Assembly: GCA_016124895.1 (NCBI GenBank)
Contig: WGMU01000018.1
Coordinates: 1-64,000 of the forward strand
DNA from: a bacterium
GTDB taxonomy: Bacteria > Planctomycetota > Planctomycetia > Planctomycetales > Planctomycetaceae
Direction of reading: 5' to 3'
DNA length: 64,000 nucleotides
Shown here piece after piece: positions 56,467 through 64,000 of the stretch (position 1 is the stretch's first letter; every line of letters starts with the position of its first letter). A program made the translations under genes and the position numbers. Below the pieces are notes generated by a model. The model was not told the origin of the DNA and searched no databases. It saw only the letters and a list, made by a program, of their open reading frames with translations.

Positions 56467-56847
56467 ATGCGAGTTATCTGGCCGGACGAACCGGAAACTG
56501 TATCGGCTGTTCCAGACCGTGAACCGGCACCGAGCAACTCCGCGGCCGAATTGCTGCGGTCACGCAGACTTGCCGTTGAGCCCGTCATCCTGCCCTTTCC
56601 GACGCTTCGCCAGCAGCCCGTTGTAAATCTGCCCGCAGGGATCCGGCCAGAAGAGCAGTCGCCTGAGGATCGTGCCCGACTGATTCGCCACAACCGGTTC
56701 TGCCGCCGCTGCCAGAAGGCTCTTGTGTCACTGATTCTGGCCGAAGATGGCCGCCGGGATGGAACCGGGGGCTTCGTTCCTGGCACTCAGACGCTGATCG
56801 GATTCCGCTGCGAATGCTGCCACTGCGAATGGCCAGCGCGACCGTAG
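56467..56847 (+). CDS. Small hypothetical protein with Cys-rich C-terminal zinc-ribbon-like motif
   Basis: 126 aa from ATG 56467, with AAGGG 7 nt upstream. The first half is Pro/Ala-rich. The second half carries FCRRCQKALVSLI (CxxC) and, about 40 residues later, FRCECCHCEW, so four or more cysteines could hold one zinc ion. No enzyme domain. It converges with the permease gene. Function unknown. Confidence 0.6.
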   Translation: MRVIWPDEPETVSAVPDREPAPSNSAAELLRSRRLAVEPVILPFPTLRQQPVVNLPAGIRPEEQSPEDRARLIRHNRFCRRCQKALVSLILAEDGRRDGTGGFVPGTQTLIGFRCECCHCEWPARP

Positions 56848-56863
56848 CGGAATGCCGCCGCCG

Positions 56864-58303
56864 TCAGTCGAGTTCCGGCCAGTGCCGTTTCTTCGACAGC
56901 AGAAACAGCGGGATTCCACAGGCGAGCGGAACGACGGCGATCAGAGCCAGCCATCCGGCATAGGTCACGCTCGACCAGACCATCCAGCCGCTGCTGACGC
57001 AGAACGCCAGCGGCACCACAGGGTACAGTGGAGCCCGAAAGGGCCGGTGAGCCAGTGACTCGCGGAAGCGGAAGACGAACAGTGACAGGCCGCTCAGGCA
57101 GAAGAACGACCAGAAGACGGGAGCTGTCGCCGCGACAAGCGTTTCAAAGCCGCCGCCGTAATCCTGCCAGGGAATCGGTGAACCACCGAGGCCGGTCGCC
57201 GCAGTGTCGACGATGACGCGGCCGGTCACCGTGCCGACCGTCAGTGTCAGCAGAACGGCCAGCAGTCCCTGCGCCGCCAGCGACCAGACCGGAGATCCTG
57301 TCTTCGGATGCCAGTGACCCAACAGCCTGAAGACTGAGTGATCGCGACCCAGTGCGGCGAACAGTCTCGATCCCGTAAAAATGAGTCCGTGAACCGCGCC
57401 GACGGCCGAGATCATCACCAGCAGACCGATCGCCCGCGCGCCTGTCTGCTGCGCGGACGGACTCAGCACACTGGCGTTCTCCACGAGATCCCAGGCCGGC
57501 GCGTCGGAGACACGTGCCGCGTGGAATCCCAGCCCCTGCAGCAGGGCCAGATTCACCAGCAGATACAGCACAGCGACAATCGACAGGCCGATCACCAGAG
57601 CCTGGGGAACGTTCCGCTCCGGCTGCCGGACTTCTGCCGCCACGAACACGGAGTCGTTCCACCCACCGAAGGCATACAACACAAGAATCATTGCAAGTCC
57701 GAAACCCGGCCCCTGCACCTCCGCCGGTCCAGACGCCGTCGATTCGGGCGCCGTCGAACTGAAGCCGATTGCCAGCAGCCCGGCGAGCCCCGCGACTTTG
57801 ACCAGCGTCAGGAGGTTCTGCACGGTCTTCCCGGTCTGGACTCCGCAAATGTGAACTCCCGTGATGATGAGAATGACGAGCACCGCGATCCAGACGCCAG
57901 GGTCTGACACACCATTCGGAACACCGCCACGCCACTGCCGCGCGTAATCAGCAAAGACGTAAGCCATCTGGGCGATGCTGCCGCTGAAGACTCCCGTCAG
58001 TTGAGCCCAGCCGAACAGGAAGCCGACCCAACCGCCGTAGGCTCGCATCAGATAGACATACTCGCCGCCTGCCGCACGGTTCAACGTGGCCAGCTCGGCA
58101 TAGGTCAGAGCCCCGCACAGCGCAATGCCGGCACCAAGCAGCCACGCGGCCAGACCGACCAGCGGCGTCTGCACGTTCGCGAAGACGATCGATGGTGCCT
58201 TGAAAATCGACACACCGACGACGATGCCGACGATGATGCTGACCGCGTCCCACAGGGACAGCGACGCGTGCTGCGGCTCAGGTTGAGGAAGCTCTGACGT
58301 CAT
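56864..58303 (-). CDS. APC-superfamily amino-acid permease
   Basis: 479 aa with about 12 hydrophobic helices. The APC signature is at the start: SLWDAVSIIVGIVVGVSIFKAPSIV, then GALTYAELATLNRAAGGEYVYLMRAYGGWVGFLFGW. Later, LYAFGGWNDSVFVAAEVRQPERNVPQAL matches the family's sixth-helix region. It likely takes up or exchanges amino acids across the inner membrane. Its start lies about 25 nt from the pcm gene end: pcm is upstream, so both are in one minus-strand unit only if read pcm-distal; spacing suggests possible cotranscription. Confidence 0.9.
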   Translation of the reverse strand: MTSELPQPEPQHASLSLWDAVSIIVGIVVGVSIFKAPSIVFANVQTPLVGLAAWLLGAGIALCGALTYAELATLNRAAGGEYVYLMRAYGGWVGFLFGWAQLTGVFSGSIAQMAYVFADYARQWRGGVPNGVSDPGVWIAVLVILIITGVHICGVQTGKTVQNLLTLVKVAGLAGLLAIGFSSTAPESTASGPAEVQGPGFGLAMILVLYAFGGWNDSVFVAAEVRQPERNVPQALVIGLSIVAVLYLLVNLALLQGLGFHAARVSDAPAWDLVENASVLSPSAQQTGARAIGLLVMISAVGAVHGLIFTGSRLFAALGRDHSVFRLLGHWHPKTGSPVWSLAAQGLLAVLLTLTVGTVTGRVIVDTAATGLGGSPIPWQDYGGGFETLVAATAPVFWSFFCLSGLSLFVFRFRESLAHRPFRAPLYPVVPLAFCVSSGWMVWSSVTYAGWLALIAVVPLACGIPLFLLSKKRHWPELD

Positions 58304-58327
58304 TCACATTGCCTGAAAAGCCGGTGG

Positions 58328-59002
58328 TCAGTCGAACGCACTTAATCCGCCACTCTGCTCAGACTGGCCGCTCATTCGAACAAACGCTACGGCGCCGGCG
58401 TCTGTTTGAGTCACCGTTCCGCTGGCCGACTTTTCCACAACCACCAGTCGCTGGGAAGTCGTCCCGACGGGAATAACCAGCCGACCGCCAGGAGCCAGTT
58501 GCTCGATCAGCGCGTCGGGGATTTCCGTGGGAGCTGCCGCCGCAATCATTCCGTCAAACGGAGCCGCTTCCGCCCAGCCATCGAAGGCGTCGCTGATCCG
58601 GCACGAAACGTTGCGATAGCCCAGTCTCACTAACCGCTTCTGCGCGGCGATTGCGAGTTCCGGAACAATCTCAACGGTGAAGACTTCATCGACGAGTTCC
58701 GCCAGCACGGCGGCCTGATATCCCGACCCGGTACCGACGTCGAGAACTCTCATGCCGGGTTGTGGCCGAACGAGTTCCGTCATCAGCGCCACGATATACG
58801 GCTGCGAAATCGTCTGCTGATGTCCGATCGCGACCGGATGATCGCCGTAGGCCATTTCGAGATCGACGCTGGAAACGAACTCGTGTCGTGGAACGTCAGC
58901 CATCGCCTGCAGCACTCGTTCGTCACGAATGCCTCGCGCACGCAACTGGTGTGCAACCATGTCCTGGCGGCGAAAAAACGCATCTTCGAACGACGGATCC
59001 AT
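58328..59002 (-). CDS. pcm: Protein-L-isoaspartate O-methyltransferase
   Basis: 224 aa, the normal length. The enzyme methylates isoaspartyl residues in damaged proteins with S-adenosylmethionine. Motifs visible are MVAHQLRARGIRDERVLQAMADVPRHEFV, GHQQTISQPYIVALMTELV, the SAM-binding VLDVGTGSGYQAAVLAELV, VFTVEIVPELA, and LAPGGRLVIPVG. The gene directly precedes the permease gene on the minus strand with a 24-nt gap, so the two are likely cotranscribed. Confidence 0.95.
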   Translation of the reverse strand: MDPSFEDAFFRRQDMVAHQLRARGIRDERVLQAMADVPRHEFVSSVDLEMAYGDHPVAIGHQQTISQPYIVALMTELVRPQPGMRVLDVGTGSGYQAAVLAELVDEVFTVEIVPELAIAAQKRLVRLGYRNVSCRISDAFDGWAEAAPFDGMIAAAAPTEIPDALIEQLAPGGRLVIPVGTTSQRLVVVEKSASGTVTQTDAGAVAFVRMSGQSEQSGGLSAFD

Positions 59003-59225
59003 TGCGACCGACCGATTTGATCTGGCGGGGTGAGAGCAAACGAACCTGACTCACGATACCGGTCCGTCGAACAGTCGTCATCTGAGACGCCACTGCCTCG
59101 CAAACGGGAACGGCAGATGAGCGAAGTGCTCACGTCTGGACGTCCTCACCTGCGCCGCCTACAACCCCGCAGCGGTCCCTAGGTGCCCGCATGTTCGTCC
59201 CTGCCGCCTGCGGAGTTCTGTTCTG

Positions 59226-59714
59226 ATGTCTGATGGATTTCTGGGTTACCGCACGTCGCTGATGCTGGACGTGGTTGTGTGCGCCCTGGTCCTCGTCGTT
59301 CCAACGATTCTCTACAGCCTGTATCTCGTCAAAGTGAAACGGCAGTTCGCGACACACTGCAATATCCAGCTTGGACTGGCGGTCGTTCTGCTGATTGCCG
59401 TTGGTGCGTTCGAGATTGACATGCAGCTTGTTCAGGGGGGCTGGCGGAACGTCGTTGAGAAACGAGCAGTACCGCTCGACGCGGAGCAGCTCGCCGGTGT
59501 GCGGCAGGTCCTGTGGATTCATCTCGTCTTTGCGATTTCGAGTCCGCTTCTCTGGGCCACCACGATCGCGCTCGCGCTGAAGCGAATGCCGAAGCCGCCA
59601 GCGCCGTGCCCACACAGTCCGCTGCACAGGAAGCTCGGCTGGGCTTCGACGTTGGACCTTGTCCTGACGTCGGTGACCGGGCTGTGGTTCTACTATGTCG
59701 CCTTTGTCCGGTGA
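59226..59714 (+). CDS. DUF420 membrane protein
   Basis: 162 aa with four hydrophobic helices (LDVVVCALVLVVPTILYSLYL, LGLAVVLLIAVGAFEIDM, VLWIHLVFAISSPLLWATTIALAL and a C-terminal TSVTGLWFYYVAFV). The sequence ATHCNIQLGLAVVLL...FEIDMQL and PHSPLHRKLGW are typical of DUF420, a family often linked to heme-copper oxidase assembly. No oxidase genes lie nearby. GGAG lies about 10 nt upstream of the ATG. Confidence 0.85.
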   Translation: MSDGFLGYRTSLMLDVVVCALVLVVPTILYSLYLVKVKRQFATHCNIQLGLAVVLLIAVGAFEIDMQLVQGGWRNVVEKRAVPLDAEQLAGVRQVLWIHLVFAISSPLLWATTIALALKRMPKPPAPCPHSPLHRKLGWASTLDLVLTSVTGLWFYYVAFVR

Positions 59715-59895
59715 CCACGCCAAGCGAACCAGCGGCGATCGGTCGACGTGTTGAAACGTGCCAGCCTGAGGCCGGGTATCAGAGGCTCTTGACTCGTTGA
59801 CGGCTCGCCCGAAGCTGCTGCCTGAGTATCGCAGAGCCAGTGTTTACGTTCGGACATTCCTCGAGTCGCTTCTGCTCGATTTGAGCCGGCGTACC

Positions 59896-60192
59896 ATGAC
59901 AAAGCTCACGACTGAGTCCGGTGATCGTTGCGTTTCCGTCTCCGATGAAGCGGCCGCCAATGCACCACCAACGCGGCGTCAGAAACTGAAAGCCCTGGCA
60001 GTCTCATCGTGCGGTTTTCTGGCGTTCTATCTGCTCTCCGCCGGACCGATGGCAGGGCTGCACAACGTTTTCAAGGTGCCTGGTTTCCAGCGAGCCATTG
60101 AAGTCGTTTACGCTCCGGTCGTGTTTCTGGTGAAGAGGAACGTGGAACCGTTTTCGTCCATCATGAAGTGGTACGTCGACCTGTTCCGCTGA
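59896..60192 (+). CDS. Small single-helix membrane protein
   Basis: 98 aa from ATG 59896. A soluble N-terminal 30 residues precede a hydrophobic segment (ALAVSSCGFLAFYLLSAGPMAGL), and the C-terminus FQRAIEVVYAPVVFLVKRNVEPFSSIMKWYVDLF is amphipathic. I recognise no family. It lies between two membrane-protein genes in the same orientation. The start is uncertain; an open frame extends to 59797. Confidence 0.55.
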   Translation: MTKLTTESGDRCVSVSDEAAANAPPTRRQKLKALAVSSCGFLAFYLLSAGPMAGLHNVFKVPGFQRAIEVVYAPVVFLVKRNVEPFSSIMKWYVDLFR

Positions 60193-60234
60193 GCGAGCCA
60201 TCCGCACGGCGCCAGTGTCGGCGCAGCAGGAATC

Positions 60235-61326
60235 TTGATTGCCGTGACTGAACAGGCTCGCAAAACCCGCCGGTTGTGGCGACGGATCACCTGGAACATC
60301 CTGCGCTGGGGACTGGCCCTGGCGGTGCTCGCGTTCGTCGCCCGCAATGCCGCCGGGTTGTGGGACGCTGATCAGGTCGAGCATTTGACGATCGATCCGC
60401 TGTGGCTGGTGCTGGCCGGTGCCGCGTATGTTGCCGGCTGGCTGCCGTCAGTCTGGTTTATGCGGCGGCTGTTGTTTGAGTCCGGCCATCCGGCATCGCC
60501 GCTGTGCGTCGCTCGTGCGTACTACTGCGGACACCTGGGGAAATATGTGCCCGGCAAGGCGGCCGTCGTCCTGATTCGCGCCGTCCTGCTCCGTGAGCGG
60601 GGCGTTCCGTTCGGAGCGGCTGCTCTGGCTACCGTCGCGGAAACGCTCGCGCTGATGGGAACCGGTCTGGCACTGACGCTCGCACTGGCGACGTACGCTC
60701 TACCGGAAACTGCCTGGGAGAAGCTGCCGGCCTCGCTGCTATGGCTGAAAGAGTCACGGGGGTTTGTGACACTGATCGTAGTTCTGTTGACGCTGATCAC
60801 TGTGCCAGCGGTGACCGGATTTGCCGGGCGGATTGCCGGCAAGCTGGCGCAGCGTTCGATGGCCGCTCGCAGGTCCGCCGACTCGAATGACAAGACCGCT
60901 AGTGAAGCGACAAGCGATTCGACCGGCGAACAGTCCGACAGCGCACCGGACGCCTGGTCGCTGCAACTCTCGGCGGGCCTGCTGATTCAGGCTCTACTGG
61001 CGTTCTGCGGAGCGTGGTTTCTGCACGGTCTCAGTCTGTGGTGCGTGTTGAACTCGATCGGCGATCCCGGCTTCTCGTTCAATCACTGGCTGATCTGCAC
61101 CGTCGCGGCGTCTGGCGGCACGTCGATCGGCTTCTTCGTTCTGATCGCGCCCGGCGGACTCGGCATTCGCGAGGGGCTCGTCTTTGCAACGATCGCTCCG
61201 CTTGTTGGAACCCCGCTCGCCGGCGCCGCGTCGATTCTGCTGCGAGCGGTCTGGTTTGCGACAGAGATCGGAGTTTCGGGAGTGCTTTATCTGGCGCCGG
61301 GGAGGGGAGTAGGCGATGGGCAATAG
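60235..61326 (+). CDS. UPF0104 / lysylphosphatidylglycerol synthase-type flippase domain protein
   Basis: Up to 363 aa with about eight hydrophobic segments. YYCGHLGKYVPGKAAVVLIRAVLLRERGVPFGAAALATVAETLALMGTGLA matches the UPF0104 signature (GKYxPG followed by the E-T-L helix), and FFVLIAPGGLGIREGLVFATIAPL matches the second conserved block. Members fold like the flippase half of MprF, without the synthase domain, and may translocate lipids or glycolipids. No ATG is available at the N-terminus; TTG 60235 or GTG 60244 are possible starts, with AGGA just upstream. Confidence 0.8.
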   Translation: MIAVTEQARKTRRLWRRITWNILRWGLALAVLAFVARNAAGLWDADQVEHLTIDPLWLVLAGAAYVAGWLPSVWFMRRLLFESGHPASPLCVARAYYCGHLGKYVPGKAAVVLIRAVLLRERGVPFGAAALATVAETLALMGTGLALTLALATYALPETAWEKLPASLLWLKESRGFVTLIVVLLTLITVPAVTGFAGRIAGKLAQRSMAARRSADSNDKTASEATSDSTGEQSDSAPDAWSLQLSAGLLIQALLAFCGAWFLHGLSLWCVLNSIGDPGFSFNHWLICTVAASGGTSIGFFVLIAPGGLGIREGLVFATIAPLVGTPLAGAASILLRAVWFATEIGVSGVLYLAPGRGVGDGQ

Positions 61327-61427
61327 CGGGCAGCGAACAGCGAAAGCCGGGAGGGTCGGAGCGATTGAGTGCTGAGCTTTCAGTGTTCGGGATGTGGTCG
61401 TCTCGTGCCGTGACGCGTGAATCGGTC

Positions 61428-62555
61428 TTACTGCGTGTTGTGGCCGCCAGCTCCGAATCCGAAGAAGAGGGACAGGTCATCAGAGGCAACCAGCGCGTTC
61501 CGTTCCAGTGCCAGTCGCGCAAGTGCGAAGGCGCAGGCAGCGGTGGCGGTTTCGGGACTGAAGACATCCGCAATGAAATACTGAGACGTATCACTGAGTC
61601 TGTGTGGAACTCCTTGATGCTTGTCTCGTCGGAACGAGACAAGCTTGTCATGGACGGCCGCGATTCGCCTCGTGAGAAAATTGCCGGAACCCGAGTAGAT
61701 GACCGCTGAAGGGGGATTCGCGAGGCCTTCCACAACCTGTTCGATGGCTGCTGAGATGTGAAGCTCCTGAATTCTGGCAAAGAGGTCGGCGACGTTTCTC
61801 GCCTGCTCCAGGGTCAACTCGGTTTTGTCGCGGCAGAGCTGTCTCGCCACACGATCATGAGCGAATTCGATCGTCGCAGGCCGGTTGTTAGCGGTGTCGC
61901 AGTCGTCTCGGTCTTCGGGGATTTCTCCGATCAGAAGATAGGCGTCAAGAGTCGTGGCAAATACTTCGGCAGCAATGCGGGTCGTCTCACAGGCAATCTG
62001 AGCCGACATGGAGATCGAGCACAGCGGCGTGCGGCGGACGCCGGTGTAGACCAGCTCGCCCGAGATCAGTCGCTCGCCGTCGGTGCGGCCAGTCGGGGCT
62101 GGCAGTCCGTCAATAATTGGGATGATGTCGGTCGTCGTTGAGCCGATGTCGATCAGCAGGGCGCAGCCGGTCGGAACCAGTCGACCGACAAAAGTTGCCA
62201 GCGCGTGCCAGTTGGCGGCGGCGGTCAGCAAAGGGAACTCGCGGGCGACATCGACATCGACGAACTCGCCGGCCGTCTGCCAGACTGCGACGGGCAGACC
62301 GCCTGCGACTTCGGTCACGGCGGTCAGAATCGCGTCAACGCCTTCCGCCTTCGTGCCAAAACAGTCAGCGAGTTCGGCGGTCATCGTGACGGCCAGGCCC
62401 TGACACGGTAGCCAGTCGGCGATCAGCTCACGAATCACCTCGGCCAGCCGGTCGGGTTCGCGCCAGACGGGAAAGGGAACTGACCGGCAGGGTCCGTCGC
62501 TGTGAGCGGCCTTCAGGTTCGCTCCGCCAATGTCCAGACCAATCGCATGGGGCAT
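61428..62555 (-). CDS. H4MPT-linked C1-pathway protein (hydantoinase/oxoprolinase-like, MfnF type)
   Basis: 375 aa. The actin-like ATPase start HAIGLDIGGANLKAAHSDG and the second phosphate loop CALLIDIGSTTTDIIPIIDG identify the hydantoinase/oxoprolinase-type protein of the tetrahydromethanopterin-linked C1 pathway. Other conserved parts are AVTMTAELADCFGTKAEGVDAI and GERLISGELVYTGVRRTPLCSI. In methanogens the related MfnF joins building blocks of methanofuran. Genes for this pathway are known in planctomycetes, where they oxidise or detoxify formaldehyde. No other pathway gene lies nearby. ATG 62555 starts the conserved region; the frame extends to 62708 without family support. Confidence 0.85.
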   Translation of the reverse strand: MPHAIGLDIGGANLKAAHSDGPCRSVPFPVWREPDRLAEVIRELIADWLPCQGLAVTMTAELADCFGTKAEGVDAILTAVTEVAGGLPVAVWQTAGEFVDVDVAREFPLLTAAANWHALATFVGRLVPTGCALLIDIGSTTTDIIPIIDGLPAPTGRTDGERLISGELVYTGVRRTPLCSISMSAQIACETTRIAAEVFATTLDAYLLIGEIPEDRDDCDTANNRPATIEFAHDRVARQLCRDKTELTLEQARNVADLFARIQELHISAAIEQVVEGLANPPSAVIYSGSGNFLTRRIAAVHDKLVSFRRDKHQGVPHRLSDTSQYFIADVFSPETATAACAFALARLALERNALVASDDLSLFFGFGAGGHNTQ

Positions 62556-62887
62556 CGGTGACTCGGGTTTGTCGTATCGTGCGGAATATGGAGGCGACGC
62601 GGAGACGGAATCGAGCGGTACGGCATTCTGCGTGACAATTCCGCGTGATTCCGGAGCTTCGTCAGACAGGAACAGTGACGAAATCGATCCCCGTCTAACA
62701 ACTGTCACGCGCGATCGTTAAACAGGAGGTCAGTGGCGTTGCGGCTGCTGCGCACGACCTGGCATAATGTCGCCACACCAGCTTCGGTCACCAGTCGGCG
62801 CAGTCAGACAGACACTGCTCGTCGCCTTCTTCCCGCCGAATCCGACCGAACCGTCAGTTCACAATGCCTCAGCCAGTGGAATTCCTC

Positions 62888-64000
62888 ATGCGGGCTTGTA
62901 CCTCAGCGTTCCGATCGGCCGCAGTCTTCCGGGCAGTTGTTTTCGCGGTTGCCCTGCTTTCCGGGTCAGTCGCATCTGCGCAGGAAGAGATCCGAGTCAC
63001 GACTCCGGACGGAAGAGCGCTGCCGCCGGGAGCCGTCATCCGTGGGCGGCCGGTTCCGGGCGGGCAGCCGATGCCGGCTCAGCCTGGCCAGCCGGGGAAT
63101 CAGCCCGGTAAGCCGGACGAGAAGAAGCCAGAGGGCGATAAAAAGCCGGAAGGCGACAAACCGGACGCGTCAAAGACGCCCGACGTGATCTCGCGGCCGG
63201 ACCAGCCCGAGTCGCCACCCGATCCCAAAGAGCTGCAGGTCCGTCCGAATGCGGCTGGAAAGCTGACACTCAACTTCACCGGACAGCCGTGGCCAGGCGT
63301 GCTCAAGTGGCTGGCCGAAGTCTCGAACGTCAGCCTTGACTGGCAGGAACTGCCAGGCGGGTTTCTGAACCTGGTCACTCAGCGCGAATACACCGTTCCG
63401 GAAGTACGCAACCTGATCAACCGGCATCTGCTGGCCCGCGGCTACACGCTGCTGCACCGCGGCGAGCTGATGACCGTCGCAAAGATCGAGAAGCTCAACC
63501 CGGCGCTGGTGCCACGGGTTTCGCCGAGCGACCTTGACAGCCTTGACGATTACGAGTTCGCCAAAGTGTCGTTCCCGCTGCGCTGGATGCTCGCTGAAGA
63601 GGCGACGGAAGAACTGAAGCCGATGCTCAGTCCGAACGGCAAGCTGACGGCGCTGAAGACGACGAACCGAATCGAAGCAATCGACGCGATCATCAACCTG
63701 CGCGAGATCAACACCGTGCTTGAACAGGAGCAGTCGAACGAAGGCGAAGAACGACTGGTGCGGCCTTTCGAGCTGAAGTTTGCGCGTGCGGAAGAAGTCG
63801 CCGGCCAGCTCAAGGAACTGCTGGGACTCAAAAAAGAGTCAGCTCCGATGACCCCTCAGCAGATGCAGCAGATGCAGCAGATGGCCCAGCAGCGGGCGCA
63901 GCAGAATGGCGGTAAGGGCGGGGGACCGCAGAAAGAGCCGGAGATCAGCATCGTCGCGGTGTCGCGCGAAAACGTCATTCTGGTCAACGCTCCGCCCGAC
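62888..64000 (+). CDS. Secretin-like exported protein, 5' part (runs off the window)
   Basis: 371 codons seen with no stop. A signal peptide (VVFAVALLSGSVASAQ) leads to a Pro/Lys/Gly-rich low-complexity stretch (about 50-105, with PEGDKKPEGDKP). The region NFTGQPWPGVLKWLAEVSNVSLDWQELPGGFLNLV resembles the N0/STN domain of secretins, and FPLRWMLAEEATEELKPMLSPNGKLTALKTTNRIEAIDAIINLREINTVL resembles an N1/KH-type domain. A second such repeat starts at FELKFARAEEVAGQLKELLG and is followed by a Gln/Met-rich insert. The secretin barrel, if present, lies beyond the window. GGAA 6 nt upstream supports the start. Confidence 0.8.
   Translation, partial: MRACTSAFRSAAVFRAVVFAVALLSGSVASAQEEIRVTTPDGRALPPGAVIRGRPVPGGQPMPAQPGQPGNQPGKPDEKKPEGDKKPEGDKPDASKTPDVISRPDQPESPPDPKELQVRPNAAGKLTLNFTGQPWPGVLKWLAEVSNVSLDWQELPGGFLNLVTQREYTVPEVRNLINRHLLARGYTLLHRGELMTVAKIEKLNPALVPRVSPSDLDSLDDYEFAKVSFPLRWMLAEEATEELKPMLSPNGKLTALKTTNRIEAIDAIINLREINTVLEQEQSNEGEERLVRPFELKFARAEEVAGQLKELLGLKKESAPMTPQQMQQMQQMAQQRAQQNGGKGGGPQKEPEISIVAVSRENVILVNAPPD

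Overview
The window is bacterial chromosome from a member of the Planctomycetota. The evidence is the gene families: planctomycete-type cytochrome genes (DUF1549/DUF1553, DUF1501, DUF1552, DUF1592 families), a DUF1559 pseudopilin-like protein with its H-X9-DG tail, two proteins carrying the LEPR-XLL type N-terminal sorting motif, a DUF1570 protein, Ser/Thr kinases next to sigma factors, and a gene of the H4MPT-linked C1 pathway. GC is fairly high and gene density is moderate, with short intergenic gaps. There is no rRNA, tRNA, CRISPR array or intact prophage that I can see.

Layout. 1-8,100 is a minus-strand block: DUF1570 metalloprotease-like protein, dihydroorotate-dehydrogenase-like enzyme, a tiny secreted Cys-rich repeat protein, a lipoprotein, a large RTX calcium-binding repeat protein and a second LEPR-XLL protein. 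8,540-8,941 is a dead IS1182 transposase fragment. 9,133-18,523 mixes housekeeping and signalling genes: LptF/G-type permease, lipoprotein, Ser/Thr kinase, MoxR ATPase, sodium:solute symporter, DUF1559 protein and FolE. 18,778-22,012 is an amidohydrolase, sigma factor and Zn-finger/kinase set. 22,467-27,191 is a DUF1549/1553 cytochrome plus its DUF1501 partner, followed by Tat-exported and hydrolase genes on the minus strand, a ROK kinase and a sulfotransferase. 33,130-36,429 is a HlyD adaptor plus a PqqD-like/site-2-protease/HlyD fusion. 39,049-39,912 is repeat-rich and holds the N-terminal end of another IS1182 transposase.

41,220-49,728 is the most striking region: a tightly packed plus-strand operon encoding an ECF sigma factor, a membrane FecR-like protein, a Tat-exported DUF1552 protein, a secreted FGE-like/leucine-rich-repeat fusion and a DUF1592-family lipoprotein cytochrome. 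I read it as a self-regulated extracytoplasmic system of unknown substrate. 49,842-64,000 holds a propeller/PHP fusion, the rplM-rpsI ribosomal operon, an amino-acid permease, Pcm, DUF420 and UPF0104 membrane proteins, an H4MPT-pathway protein and the start of a secretin-like gene that runs off the window.

Functions are assigned from recognisable motifs only; no database search was possible. Start codons were moved from the longest open frame to an internal start where a Shine-Dalgarno sequence, signal peptide or family start argues for it, and these choices are stated.
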